NCBI GenBank assembly: GCA_003245835.1
Contig: QKCC01000065.1
Coordinates: forward strand, 1-42,528
Length of the DNA stretch: 42,528 nucleotides
Direction of reading: 5' to 3'
DNA from: Spirochaetales bacterium
GTDB lineage: Bacteria; Spirochaetota; Spirochaetia; UBA9216
Below the pieces are notes generated by a model. That model saw nothing but the letters and a program-made list of their open reading frames with translations, was not told where the DNA came from and made no database searches. Shown here piece after piece: positions 9,544-17,441 of this stretch. Each line of letters starts with the position of its first letter. Positions within the stretch are counted from its first letter, which is position 1. Position numbers and translations under genes: made by a program.

Positions 9544-10497
9544 ATGGAACTTACTCAATTAAAATATTTCAAAGCTGTGGCAGAAATCCAGCATTTTACC
9601 AAAGCAGCAGACCAGCTTCATATTTCACAGCCGTCACTCAGTAAAGCCATTTCCAATCTGGAAGATGAACTTGGAACAAACCTTTTTGAAAGAGAGAAAA
9701 AATCCGTCTATCTCAATGAGTTCGGGCAATGCTTCTATAACCATGTAAAACTGATATTCGAACAGCTTGCTGAAGCCGAATTAGAGATCAGCGACATGAG
9801 ATTGGGCGCACATGGTGATGTAAGAGTGGCATCCTCCTTTGAACTTACCGAACCCAACCCGATCCTCGAAAATTCATGGAAATTTTATATGGATCATCCG
9901 CAGATCCACTTTCATTTTTACCAGCAGAGCACCGAACAGATACTTAATCTGCTTGAAACACGGTTTATCGATTTCTCGTTATGTACGAAGGATGAACTGA
10001 ACCTTCCCCAGATAAAATGGAACCATCTATATTCCGAAGAGCTCTTCCTGCTCACTGGAGAAGATTCGATCTTCAGCAGCAGAACATCGGTAAAGCTGGA
10101 AGAACTTAAAGATGAAAATTTCATAATAGACAAGATAGCGCCCGGAAAAGAAGACTCGCTGCATCATCTATGCAGACAGGCAGGGTTCACCCCAAAGATT
10201 TCATTTGAAGGGAATTCGATAAAAATGACAGGCATGGCTGTCGTTAAAGGCTACGGTATATCGTTTGTTTCCAAAACCAGGAAGGAACGTGTACTCGCAT
10301 CTCCCAGAACCGAGCCCTGGGAAAAAAAACTCCGGTTCATTCCGATCGATAACGATTACTGCATCAAGGAAATCGGAATAGCACATCTCACAAACAAGCG
10401 CCTTTCCGCAGCGGCGTCGTTGTTTCTTGAACATATTCTTGAGTATTTCAGCCACCGCAATCAGGACAAATCAGCACCGGTAATTACCGAAGGATAG
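9544..10497 (+). CDS. LysR-family transcriptional regulator
   Basis: A 317-residue cytoplasmic DNA-binding protein. Residues 1-60 are the LysR winged helix-turn-helix: MELTQLKYFKAVAEIQHFTK, AADQLHISQPSLSKAISNLE, DELGTNLFERE. Residues about 90-300 form the periplasmic-binding-protein-like effector domain. The ATG follows GGAGGCGGGG. LysR regulators often act on a divergent neighbour, but here both neighbours read in the same direction, so the target may be the following SPFH operon, the gene itself or a distant locus. The effector is unknown. The 225 bp downstream hold a widely spaced inverted repeat and the promoter of the SPFH operon. Confidence 0.93.
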   Translation: MELTQLKYFKAVAEIQHFTKAADQLHISQPSLSKAISNLEDELGTNLFEREKKSVYLNEFGQCFYNHVKLIFEQLAEAELEISDMRLGAHGDVRVASSFELTEPNPILENSWKFYMDHPQIHFHFYQQSTEQILNLLETRFIDFSLCTKDELNLPQIKWNHLYSEELFLLTGEDSIFSSRTSVKLEELKDENFIIDKIAPGKEDSLHHLCRQAGFTPKISFEGNSIKMTGMAVVKGYGISFVSKTRKERVLASPRTEPWEKKLRFIPIDNDYCIKEIGIAHLTNKRLSAAASLFLEHILEYFSHRNQDKSAPVITEG

Positions 10498-10535
10498 TTG
10501 TCTCCGTACAGTTGTTCATGAAAACAGAAATCCGA

Positions 10536-10587
10536 CTGACGCAAGCTGTCTGTATAGAATTATTAATTTTTTAAATAAATGCGTCAG
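10536..10587. repeat. Inverted repeat CTGACGCA-N36-TGCGTCAG
   Basis: Perfect 8-bp arms flank an AT-rich 36-bp segment just downstream of the LysR gene and upstream of the SPFH operon promoter. It might be a paired regulator site or a weak transcript hairpin. No T-run follows it, so a terminator is not supported. Confidence 0.35.
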
Positions 10588-10624
10588 CAGGCTGTAAAAT
10601 CAAAATCGTAATCACTATAATTAA

Positions 10625-10652
10625 TTGTCAAATAATTATTTCAGGTTATAAT
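10625..10652 (+). promoter_or_regulatory. Promoter of the SPFH-TerB-zinc ribbon-Hsp70 operon
   Basis: TTGTCA and TATAAT are separated by 16 bp. The predicted start near 10659 gives a leader of about 64 bases to the SPFH gene. A second, weaker TATAAT lies at 10677-10682. Confidence 0.6.
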
Positions 10653-10722
10653 TGGACACCGTAAATTTATAAGTATTATAATCTCAACTGTTAAAAGACA
10701 GCACAGTTAAGGAGTAAAGCTG

Positions 10723-11910
10723 ATGGGTGTATGGGATGCTATAAAAAAAGAGATCTTCATTGATATTATTGAGTGGATTGAAAATGATGATTCTACGCTG
10801 GCATACAGGTATGATCGAAAAGGCAATGACATCAGGAACGGGGCGGCCCTGACCGTCAGGGAAGGACAGACTGTTGTTTTTGTGAATGAAGGTCAGCTTG
10901 CGGATGTCTTCAAACCGGGGATGTACGAGCTAACCACCGAGAACCTGCCTGTGCTATCCAGGCTGAAGGGCTGGAAGTACGGATTCAAATCCCCCTTCAA
11001 GGCTGAGGTTTATTTTATTTCTTCACGTATAGTGACCGGATTTCACTGGGGCACACCGGCTCCATTCATGATCAGAGACCCGGAGTTCGGAATTCTTAAG
11101 CTCAGGGCAAGAGGACATTTCTCCATACATGTGATTGATGCCGCAAAGTTTATTCGCAATGTTGTCGGCACAGACGGTGAATTCACAAAAGATGAGATTC
11201 AGGATCGTCTCAGAAAGAAATTCATAACCGAGGCACAGTCTGCAATCGCAGAACTCGGCAAACCGTTTTATGAAATGGCTGCACAGCTCGATGACCTTTC
11301 CTTCTCAATCAAGGACCGGATAAATCTTGTTTTTATCGATCAGTACGGCCTTAGTCTTGATGACACCTCGGTTCAGAGCATCGAGCTTGACGAATCAAGC
11401 ATGGCAAAGGTAGAGAAGCGCGACGAACTGCTGTTTACAGACAGCCGAATCGGTAATTATGAACGGCAGGCACGTGCCGACGCGATGAAGATCCTTGCAG
11501 GTAACCCGGGTGCCGGCGGACTTGCAGCCGGAGGAATGGGCCTCGGAATGGGTCTCGCTGCAGCCGGTCAGTACGCGGGAGGCGGCTACGGAATGAACCC
11601 CGCAATGGGAATCGGCAACCCCGCAATGATGGGAATGGCCGCCGGTGCCGGAGCTGCCATGGGCCAGGCCGCAGCGCCGCCCCCGCCCCCGCTGCCGGCT
11701 GCTTTTTATATTGCAGTAAACGGAGCCCAGCAGGGTCCCTTTTCGGTTCAGCAGCTTTCCGCAATGGCTGCGCAGGGGCAGATTAACTCCGGCACACTTG
11801 TATGGAAACAGGGTATGGCTGCATGGACGGCAGCCTCAGCCGTGCAGGATTTAAGCGTTATTTTTCAAACCGGAGCATCGGACGTTCCTCCTCCGCCTCC
11901 GGTGGGATGA
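10723..11910 (+). CDS. SPFH-domain protein with C-terminal GYF_2 domain
   Basis: A 395-residue protein. Residues about 1-245 form an SPFH/band-7-like domain of the type annotated as virion core protein-like, with TVREGQTVVFVNEGQLADVF and FKPGMYELTTENLPVL. Residues about 262-325 are a low-complexity Gly/Ala/Met linker. Residues about 330-380 match GYF_2: FYIAVNGAQQGPFSVQQLSA, then GTLVWKQGMAAW. GYF domains bind proline-rich peptides, and poly-proline runs lie immediately before (PPPPPLP) and at the very C-terminus (PPPPPVG). There is no transmembrane segment. The ATG follows AAGGAG. SPFH proteins form large oligomers, often at membranes, so a scaffold role in this operon is likely but inferred. 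Confidence 0.88.
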   Translation: MGVWDAIKKEIFIDIIEWIENDDSTLAYRYDRKGNDIRNGAALTVREGQTVVFVNEGQLADVFKPGMYELTTENLPVLSRLKGWKYGFKSPFKAEVYFISSRIVTGFHWGTPAPFMIRDPEFGILKLRARGHFSIHVIDAAKFIRNVVGTDGEFTKDEIQDRLRKKFITEAQSAIAELGKPFYEMAAQLDDLSFSIKDRINLVFIDQYGLSLDDTSVQSIELDESSMAKVEKRDELLFTDSRIGNYERQARADAMKILAGNPGAGGLAAGGMGLGMGLAAAGQYAGGGYGMNPAMGIGNPAMMGMAAGAGAAMGQAAAPPPPPLPAAFYIAVNGAQQGPFSVQQLSAMAAQGQINSGTLVWKQGMAAWTAASAVQDLSVIFQTGASDVPPPPPVG

Positions 11911-11973
11911 TAATCTGCCTGACAGCACAGAATGAGCCTGCTTGCGAGAAGTTTGAAAATAAGGAGAAAACCA

Positions 11974-12792
11974 ATGGCTGAACATGCTATAGGAATGACT
12001 GCGCCTGAGGCGGCGCTGATACTGACAGCAATCATATCTCTTGCCGATGATAATCCATCAGAAGAAGAAGCGATTGTCCTCCGTAAATACTACAAAGCTG
12101 AAACTGCCGGGACGCTTGAAGAAAAGATTGAAAAATCGGGGTTAAAATATCCGGAAGATATAATGGATTTTGAAAAGGAGGCCCTCGATGTTCTTTCCGG
12201 CGCAGATGCTGTTTTTGTTAAACGAACATTATCGGTCTGTCTGAAGATTGCAGAGTCGGACGGAACAGTAGATCAGACAGAATTCAATCTGCTCAATAAA
12301 TATTGTGATCAGTTTGATTTGACTATCTATGAGCTAGAGCAGTTTTCACTGAAAAAGCTTCATGAAATAGATGAGACCCATGACTACACGGATCTGGATG
12401 ATTTATCTGATTCCGAAATTCCGCTGAATATTGACTTGACCCATGGCGAAGCAGGCATCGCGCTTGCGACATGGCTTGCTTTTGCAGATGATAATCCCAC
12501 AGATCAGGAAATGGCAGTCGTCCGTGAGTATTTTACAGAGAAAGACGTGGAAGGCCTGATTGGCAAACTGGAAAATGAGAATGCTGTTTTCCCGGACGCA
12601 GTTTCACGTCTCGGTGATTCCGTAAAAAACGCACTTATCAGGCTTTCACGCGATGAACAACTGAAAATGCTCGCAGTCGCATACCGTACAGCAAATGCCG
12701 ACGGGATTATGGATCCGGAGGAACATCGGATTATTTCAGAATTCTGTGAATATTTTATGATTGGAGAAGGTGAACTCCGAAAATATTTCTGA
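11974..12792 (+). CDS. Tandem TerB-like domain protein
   Basis: The start is set at ATG 11974 behind AAGGAG; the track start at 11932 adds 14 residues. The 272-residue acidic, helical protein consists of two similar halves. Half one has SLADDNPSEEEAIVLRKYY and later AESDGTVDQTEFNLLNKYC; half two has AFADDNPTDQEMAVVREYF and ANADGIMDPEEHRIISEFC. The helical pattern with a conserved acidic DG turn followed by Glu resembles TerB/tellurite-resistance domains, which bind metal or act in stress modules. The assignment to TerB is by pattern only. No signal peptide, so cytoplasmic. It lies 63 bp after the SPFH gene and 178 bp before the zinc-ribbon gene. Confidence 0.75.
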   Translation: MAEHAIGMTAPEAALILTAIISLADDNPSEEEAIVLRKYYKAETAGTLEEKIEKSGLKYPEDIMDFEKEALDVLSGADAVFVKRTLSVCLKIAESDGTVDQTEFNLLNKYCDQFDLTIYELEQFSLKKLHEIDETHDYTDLDDLSDSEIPLNIDLTHGEAGIALATWLAFADDNPTDQEMAVVREYFTEKDVEGLIGKLENENAVFPDAVSRLGDSVKNALIRLSRDEQLKMLAVAYRTANADGIMDPEEHRIISEFCEYFMIGEGELRKYF

Positions 12793-12801
12793 GTTCCAGG
12801 G

Positions 12802-12834
12802 GAAATTTTAAAACTCAGTGAGTTTTAAAATTTC
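12802..12834. repeat. Perfect 15-bp AT-rich hairpin inside the SPFH operon
   Basis: GAAATTTTAAAACTC, a 3-nt loop AGT, and GAGTTTTAAAATTTC form a perfect inverted repeat starting 10 bases after the TerB stop codon. No T-run follows it on the plus strand. It could stabilise the upstream mRNA, be an RNase site or attenuate transcription into the zinc-ribbon and Hsp70 genes. Confidence 0.75.
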
Positions 12835-12970
12835 TACCGAACATGTAAACGGGGATTTTTTGCAGCTAATTACTCTATATAAAATTAGTTAATATCGCAA
12901 AAAATGCTCCAGAGCGCTCTTGCAGAAGCAACCGACTTTTGTAAGAGGCTCTACAGACAGGAGAGATACA

Positions 12971-13966
12971 TTGGCTATTCGGGAAGGAAAATGGAAATGC
13001 GAGTTCTGCGGTGCGGAGAATCTCGGACGCGATATGAAATGCGGGTCCTGCGGCGCTGTCCGCGGTGAAAATGTAAAATTCTATCTGGATGATAACGCCG
13101 CCGAAGTGACGGATGAAACTCTGCTGAATATGGCGGAGGCCGGAGCAGACTGGCACTGTGATTACTGCGGCACCGACAACCGTGCCGATGCCGGCAGCTG
13201 CAAACAGTGCGGAGCCCCGAAAGACGGGATGAAATCAAGAGAAGAAAAACACCTCTCGAACGACGGAACACCCTTATCCGGGGGGAGCAGCGTTGAGTTC
13301 TCTGAAAACGCACCTGTAAAAAGCAGCAGGAAAAAAGCGCCTGCCGTAATAATTGCTGTAATTGCACTTGCTGTCATAATCGGCGTTGCTTCATTTTTAA
13401 TCTTCGGAGGAAAAGAAGATGTTCTTGTTCTCGACAGGGGAGAATGGACCCGGACCGTAGGTGTTGAACGGCAGGAATGGGTGGAATACACCTCATGGGA
13501 GGATTCTGTCCCGTCCGGTGCAAGTGTACTCGATCGATGGGAAGAACAAAGGGGCACCGAAAAAATTCAAACCGGAACGGAACGGGTCAAAGTTGGAACA
13601 AAAGATAAGGGCAACGGCTTTTTTGAAGACATTTATGAGGACAGACCAGTGTACAGGGAACAAGCTGTCTACGATACCAAAGTCCGGTATGAAATAGTTG
13701 AATGGAAAGAATATCGTGAAGTTAAATCAGCAGGCGGTATTTCAGATGATCCGCAATGGCCGGATTCCGAGCTGAGGTACACCGACCGCGAGGGCCGGAA
13801 AAATGAAACTGCTGTACTTTTTTTTCACAGTACTGATCCAGAACAAGAGGGAAAGGTGTTTACATATGACAAACTCAGACCCGAAGATCTGGCATCATTT
13901 GAAAAGGGCTCGCAGTACCCTGCCGAGGTAATAGGCACAACGGTCAGGAAATTTTTGGACGAATAA
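12971..13966 (+). CDS. Double zinc-ribbon, single-pass membrane protein
   Basis: I choose TTG 12971 because CAGGAGAG lies just before it; the track TTG at 12920 has no such site. The 331-residue protein has two RanBP2-like zinc ribbons in its cytoplasmic part, CEFCG-x8-CGSCG (Cys10, 13, 24, 27) and CDYCG-x8-CKQCG (Cys63, 66, 77, 80). A basic stretch (SSRKK) leads into one membrane helix at about residues 123-147. The remaining 180 residues would be outside the cytoplasm and contain charged, Trp-rich strands such as RQEWVEYTSWEDS and RYEIVEWKEYREV. The topology suggests a link between a cytoplasmic partner and the envelope. The Hsp70 gene follows after 42 bp. Function unknown. Confidence 0.8.
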   Translation: MAIREGKWKCEFCGAENLGRDMKCGSCGAVRGENVKFYLDDNAAEVTDETLLNMAEAGADWHCDYCGTDNRADAGSCKQCGAPKDGMKSREEKHLSNDGTPLSGGSSVEFSENAPVKSSRKKAPAVIIAVIALAVIIGVASFLIFGGKEDVLVLDRGEWTRTVGVERQEWVEYTSWEDSVPSGASVLDRWEEQRGTEKIQTGTERVKVGTKDKGNGFFEDIYEDRPVYREQAVYDTKVRYEIVEWKEYREVKSAGGISDDPQWPDSELRYTDREGRKNETAVLFFHSTDPEQEGKVFTYDKLRPEDLASFEKGSQYPAEVIGTTVRKFLDE

Positions 13967-14008
13967 AACCCTGTCCCCTTAGTTTTTACCCCGGGAGATA
14001 TTAATTTT

Positions 14009-15415
14009 ATGGCTCATATCGGGATCGGTCTTGATTTCGGAACATCAAATACAACAGCGGCTGTTTACGACGGCCGCAATATCAGCTATATCCGGCTCGA
14101 CGACCTTACGGAAGAAGGCGTCATTATGCCGACAGCCCTGTACCTTGACCGCGAGTTTCACTCATCAACTGGAAGCGAAGCAATCCTGAAGTACCTGCAG
14201 GATAATACCAGCCGCAGGATCGTTCTTACCGACAAGGAGATCGGCTGTATAACTGTTCATATGGGTGAAATGGACAGAGATCATACAATCGAGAGGGACA
14301 GGACATATACCCAGGTTATAACCGGGAAGATAGACGCCGAACTTCCGGGCCGCCTGTTTAAATCAATGAAGAGCTACCTTGGAGACAAGGGAGATCCGCG
14401 GTTTGACGTATTCGGCAGGAAATTCCGGCTGGAGGCGATACTTACCATCATTCTCAGGCATATAGCTGAAAAAATTACTGATTTTACAAAGGAGAATGAA
14501 TTCTCCCTTTGTATAGGCAGACCTGTGCTCTACAGCGGAACTGCTGCTGACTCGGAATCACTCGCGCTGAACAGAATGAAGCTGTCCGGGGCAAGGGCCG
14601 GTATGGAAAATTTTTCCTTTATGCTTGAGCCGGAGGCCGCCGCGCTCAGTTACCTGCACAGCCATAAAAGCGGCGGAAAAGAAAATATTCTTGTCTTTGA
14701 TTTCGGCGGCGGTACGATGGATCTCTGTGTTCTCGAGAAGTCTGAACATAATATTAAATTCCTCGGCGCCGCAGGCATTCCGCGTGCGGGAGACAATATC
14801 GACAGGATGATTTTCCGGAATAAGGTCGCGCCGCTGCTCGGAGCAGGACTGTCATTCAGCCACAATTTTCACTATGCCGAGTTTGAAGACTACCTGCTGA
14901 ACTGGCAAAGTACATATCTTCTAAACCAGGCTGTTTATATCGAGAAAATAAACACGCTTATAAAAGCAGGCGGAAGCGCAAAAGAAAAAGGGCTGAGACT
15001 TAAAAAGCTGGTTCGCTGTAACGGTTCGTTCCAGCTGCTTGAGCAGATAGAACAGGCAAAAATCGAATTGTCGGGAAAAGACTGCACCTCGATCGTCATG
15101 GAAGAAATTGATCTTGATGTTGATCTGACAAGAACGGATCTGGAAGATATCCTGTCACCCGTTTTTTCTGATATCGATCAGGTTGTCAGAGAAGTTCTTG
15201 AGATTGCAGAATTGAAAAAGGCTCAGCTCAACCGGATTGTCTGTACAGGAGGTTCGTCGCGCATTCCTGCAGTAAGAAAGTACATCGCCTCACTTTTAGG
15301 AAAGGAACCGGAAGAGTGGAATTCATTCCGCGGTATTGCCGCGGGTCTGGCAGTTGCGGCATACAGGGAATTTTCGACGGATGCGAAAAGCGGTATTGAA
15401 ATAAATGAGAACTGA
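14009..15415 (+). CDS. Short Hsp70-family ATPase (YegD-like)
   Basis: A 468-residue actin/Hsp70-fold protein. The nucleotide-binding motifs are intact: GIGLDFGTSNTTAAV (phosphate 1), ILVFDFGGGTMDLCVL (phosphate 2) and CTGGSSRIPAVRKYI (adenosine). DnaK is about 640 residues; this protein ends soon after the ATPase domain and lacks the standard peptide-binding domain, as in YegD-type proteins. It has no signal peptide. It is the fourth gene of the SPFH operon, and its end overlaps the sulfotransferase start by 11 bp. Its client may be supplied by the neighbouring SPFH, TerB or zinc-ribbon proteins, which is inference. The ATG follows GGGAGA. Confidence 0.9.
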   Translation: MAHIGIGLDFGTSNTTAAVYDGRNISYIRLDDLTEEGVIMPTALYLDREFHSSTGSEAILKYLQDNTSRRIVLTDKEIGCITVHMGEMDRDHTIERDRTYTQVITGKIDAELPGRLFKSMKSYLGDKGDPRFDVFGRKFRLEAILTIILRHIAEKITDFTKENEFSLCIGRPVLYSGTAADSESLALNRMKLSGARAGMENFSFMLEPEAAALSYLHSHKSGGKENILVFDFGGGTMDLCVLEKSEHNIKFLGAAGIPRAGDNIDRMIFRNKVAPLLGAGLSFSHNFHYAEFEDYLLNWQSTYLLNQAVYIEKINTLIKAGGSAKEKGLRLKKLVRCNGSFQLLEQIEQAKIELSGKDCTSIVMEEIDLDVDLTRTDLEDILSPVFSDIDQVVREVLEIAELKKAQLNRIVCTGGSSRIPAVRKYIASLLGKEPEEWNSFRGIAAGLAVAAYREFSTDAKSGIEINEN

Positions 15416-16349
15416 CAAGACTAATATCCTTGTAACCGGCATGCCCCGCAGCGGCACAACCTTTGTCGGAAAGGCACTGACCTTCTCTCCCGAGGTCGCT
15501 TACCTTTGGGAGCCGTTCAACTCCAGGTTCAGGCGGGGGGTGAGGCAGCATTATCCGTATGTCGGGCGTTCCAGCAACCATGACAAGGTTTCATTCTATG
15601 CCCGTCTTATTGAAGATACTGCCGCATTCAGAAACCTGAAACCATGCTGCACAAAATATCTGTTCAAACCCGGACAGTTAAGGCTGCTGTCCGGTATAGA
15701 TCGTGAGTGGGAACAGGTACGATCGGCAAACGCTGTTGAAGAGAAACCTTTCTCCGTCTTCAAAGACCCTATCGCTATCTTCCTTTCCGAAATAATGATC
15801 ACCCGCTTTGATTTCAAAATTGTTTTCGTGGTCAGGCATCCCGCAGCCCTTTATGCAGCATGGGAACGCCTGGGCTGGCTCCACGATTTCAGGCCGTGGA
15901 TTGAACAGCCCGATTTTGTGGCCGATCATTTTGGAGAGTTCGCGGGGATGATAGACAGCTGCCCCCGGGATATTCTCTCGTACACGGCGCTGCAGTGGCT
16001 GGTAAGCTACAGCTACATGGAAAAGATTAAACTGCAGTATCCCGAAAACGTTATGGTTGTCAGGCATGAAGATCTCTGCGTGAACGCGAAAAAAGGCTTT
16101 GCTGAAATATTCCGGTTCGCCGGCATCGGTTTCACCAATGAGATTGCCTCACGCCTTGCGGATATCACGGAAGGATCCGGGGTCAATCAGGTCTCACGTA
16201 ATTTTTCTCAGCTTGAAAAACGCGATTCAGTAAAACTTTCCGTCAAATGGAAAGATCAGGTATCACGTGAACAGCTTGAACGGATTATGGAGATTACCGC
16301 CCTCCTTTCGGAACAGCTCTACCCGGAACCCCTCTTCAGGACAATCTGA
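15405..16349 (+). CDS. Sulfotransferase family protein
   Basis: A 314-residue protein with the PAPS 5'-phosphosulfate loop near its start, NILVTGMPRSGTTFVGKAL, and a second region, FVVRHPAALYAAWERL, resembling the 3'-phosphate-binding segment. VMVVRHEDLCVNAKKGF is another conserved sulfotransferase element. Family role: transfer of a sulfuryl group from PAPS to a sugar, lipid or protein hydroxyl. No signal peptide, so cytoplasmic. It overlaps the Hsp70 gene by 11 bp without a clear Shine-Dalgarno site, suggesting translational coupling. By function it fits the surface glycan locus that follows; by transcription it belongs to the SPFH operon. It is convergent with the GT2 gene, 20 bp apart. 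Confidence 0.85.
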   Translation: MRTDKTNILVTGMPRSGTTFVGKALTFSPEVAYLWEPFNSRFRRGVRQHYPYVGRSSNHDKVSFYARLIEDTAAFRNLKPCCTKYLFKPGQLRLLSGIDREWEQVRSANAVEEKPFSVFKDPIAIFLSEIMITRFDFKIVFVVRHPAALYAAWERLGWLHDFRPWIEQPDFVADHFGEFAGMIDSCPRDILSYTALQWLVSYSYMEKIKLQYPENVMVVRHEDLCVNAKKGFAEIFRFAGIGFTNEIASRLADITEGSGVNQVSRNFSQLEKRDSVKLSVKWKDQVSREQLERIMEITALLSEQLYPEPLFRTI

Positions 16350-16369
16350 ATCTAAACACACTGGCAGTA

Positions 16370-17437
16370 TCAGAGAGCCTGGCCGTACAAACGGACAATC
16401 ATAGGGTAAAAGCAGGTCAGAAGCAGGGCAGGCGTAAAATGTCCGGTTTTTAGACAGTAAGCAACAAACCGGTAGACGGGATAGAAACGGGTAAAATTGG
16501 TCCTTTCAAATGCCCGGGAGACCGCCGGTCTGCAGGCAATGTCCGCCATCAGGGACTTTTGTTCCGCAAAGGAAACACCGCCGAGTGCCGCATTAAAGCA
16601 GGCTTGAACAGCAAAATAGCAAAGGTTTCCGTCAATCTGCCCCGAGAGGTCGAATGTATCTGCTGCACGGCTTTTTTCATTCAGATGGGCTGCAAGCAGC
16701 AGAATCCGTGAGAGATAGTTTTCCTTATACCGCGACGAAAGAGAATCCCTGTGAACACGGTAGTGGTATGGATGAAAACCTGAAAGAACGCAGAGGCGCT
16801 CCGCCTGCAGAAGCGCCGGATAGGTTACCGCGGCATCCTCGCCGAAGGTTATTTCAGGTTCAACTGCAAGCAGGTTCTGAAGCAGCAGATCACGTTTGAA
16901 AATCTTTGACCAGAGGGCCGGCGGAATTCTTCTGAAACCGGTACCTGGTGACGGAGCCGGGTCGAAGAGCATCGTCGGATAAATCTGCGATTGCAGTCCC
17001 TGTTTGTCGTAAACACCCCGTGAAACGTTAATCGAAAACCGCCGTTCTCTTCGCGGAAACGAAAGCAAAAAACCGCAGGCAGTGATGTCAGCCCCGGATT
17101 CTTCAGCGGCATCAATCAGAACCTGAAACATATCGGGATCGATCCAGTCGTCGCTGTCGACAAAACCGATATATTCCCCTGCTGCGGCTGTCGCACCTGC
17201 CTGCCTGGCAGCCGTAACCCCGCGGTGTTCCTGACGGATAACCCTGACACGCGGATCTGAGCGCCGGTATTCTTCGCAAAGCTCAGCGGCGTTTCCTGGA
17301 TGATCACGCGGGGAGCCGTCATCGATCAAAATAAGCTCGAAATCTGTAAAAGTCTGCCGAAGGATGCTTTCGACGCATCGTGGAAAAAATTGTTCGGACT
17401 TGAAGACAGGAACCAGGATACTCAGACGCGGCGGCAC
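16370..17437 (-). CDS. Family 2 glycosyltransferase
   Basis: A 355-residue GT-A fold enzyme. The N-terminal half carries LSILVPVFKSEQFFPRCVES, the nucleotide-binding ELILIDDGSP and the metal-binding FVDSDDWIDPD (DXD). A later EDAAVTYPAL is the typical acid/base region. Hydrophobic C-terminal stretches may contact the membrane. Family role: sugar transfer from a nucleotide sugar to a lipid-linked or growing glycan at the cytoplasmic face. It lies 4 bp after the flippase gene on the same strand, so the two probably form an operon. The sugar cannot be predicted. Confidence 0.93.
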   Translation of the reverse strand: MPPRLSILVPVFKSEQFFPRCVESILRQTFTDFELILIDDGSPRDHPGNAAELCEEYRRSDPRVRVIRQEHRGVTAARQAGATAAAGEYIGFVDSDDWIDPDMFQVLIDAAEESGADITACGFLLSFPRRERRFSINVSRGVYDKQGLQSQIYPTMLFDPAPSPGTGFRRIPPALWSKIFKRDLLLQNLLAVEPEITFGEDAAVTYPALLQAERLCVLSGFHPYHYRVHRDSLSSRYKENYLSRILLLAAHLNEKSRAADTFDLSGQIDGNLCYFAVQACFNAALGGVSFAEQKSLMADIACRPAVSRAFERTNFTRFYPVYRFVAYCLKTGHFTPALLLTCFYPMIVRLYGQAL

Positions 17438-17441
17438 TGGA

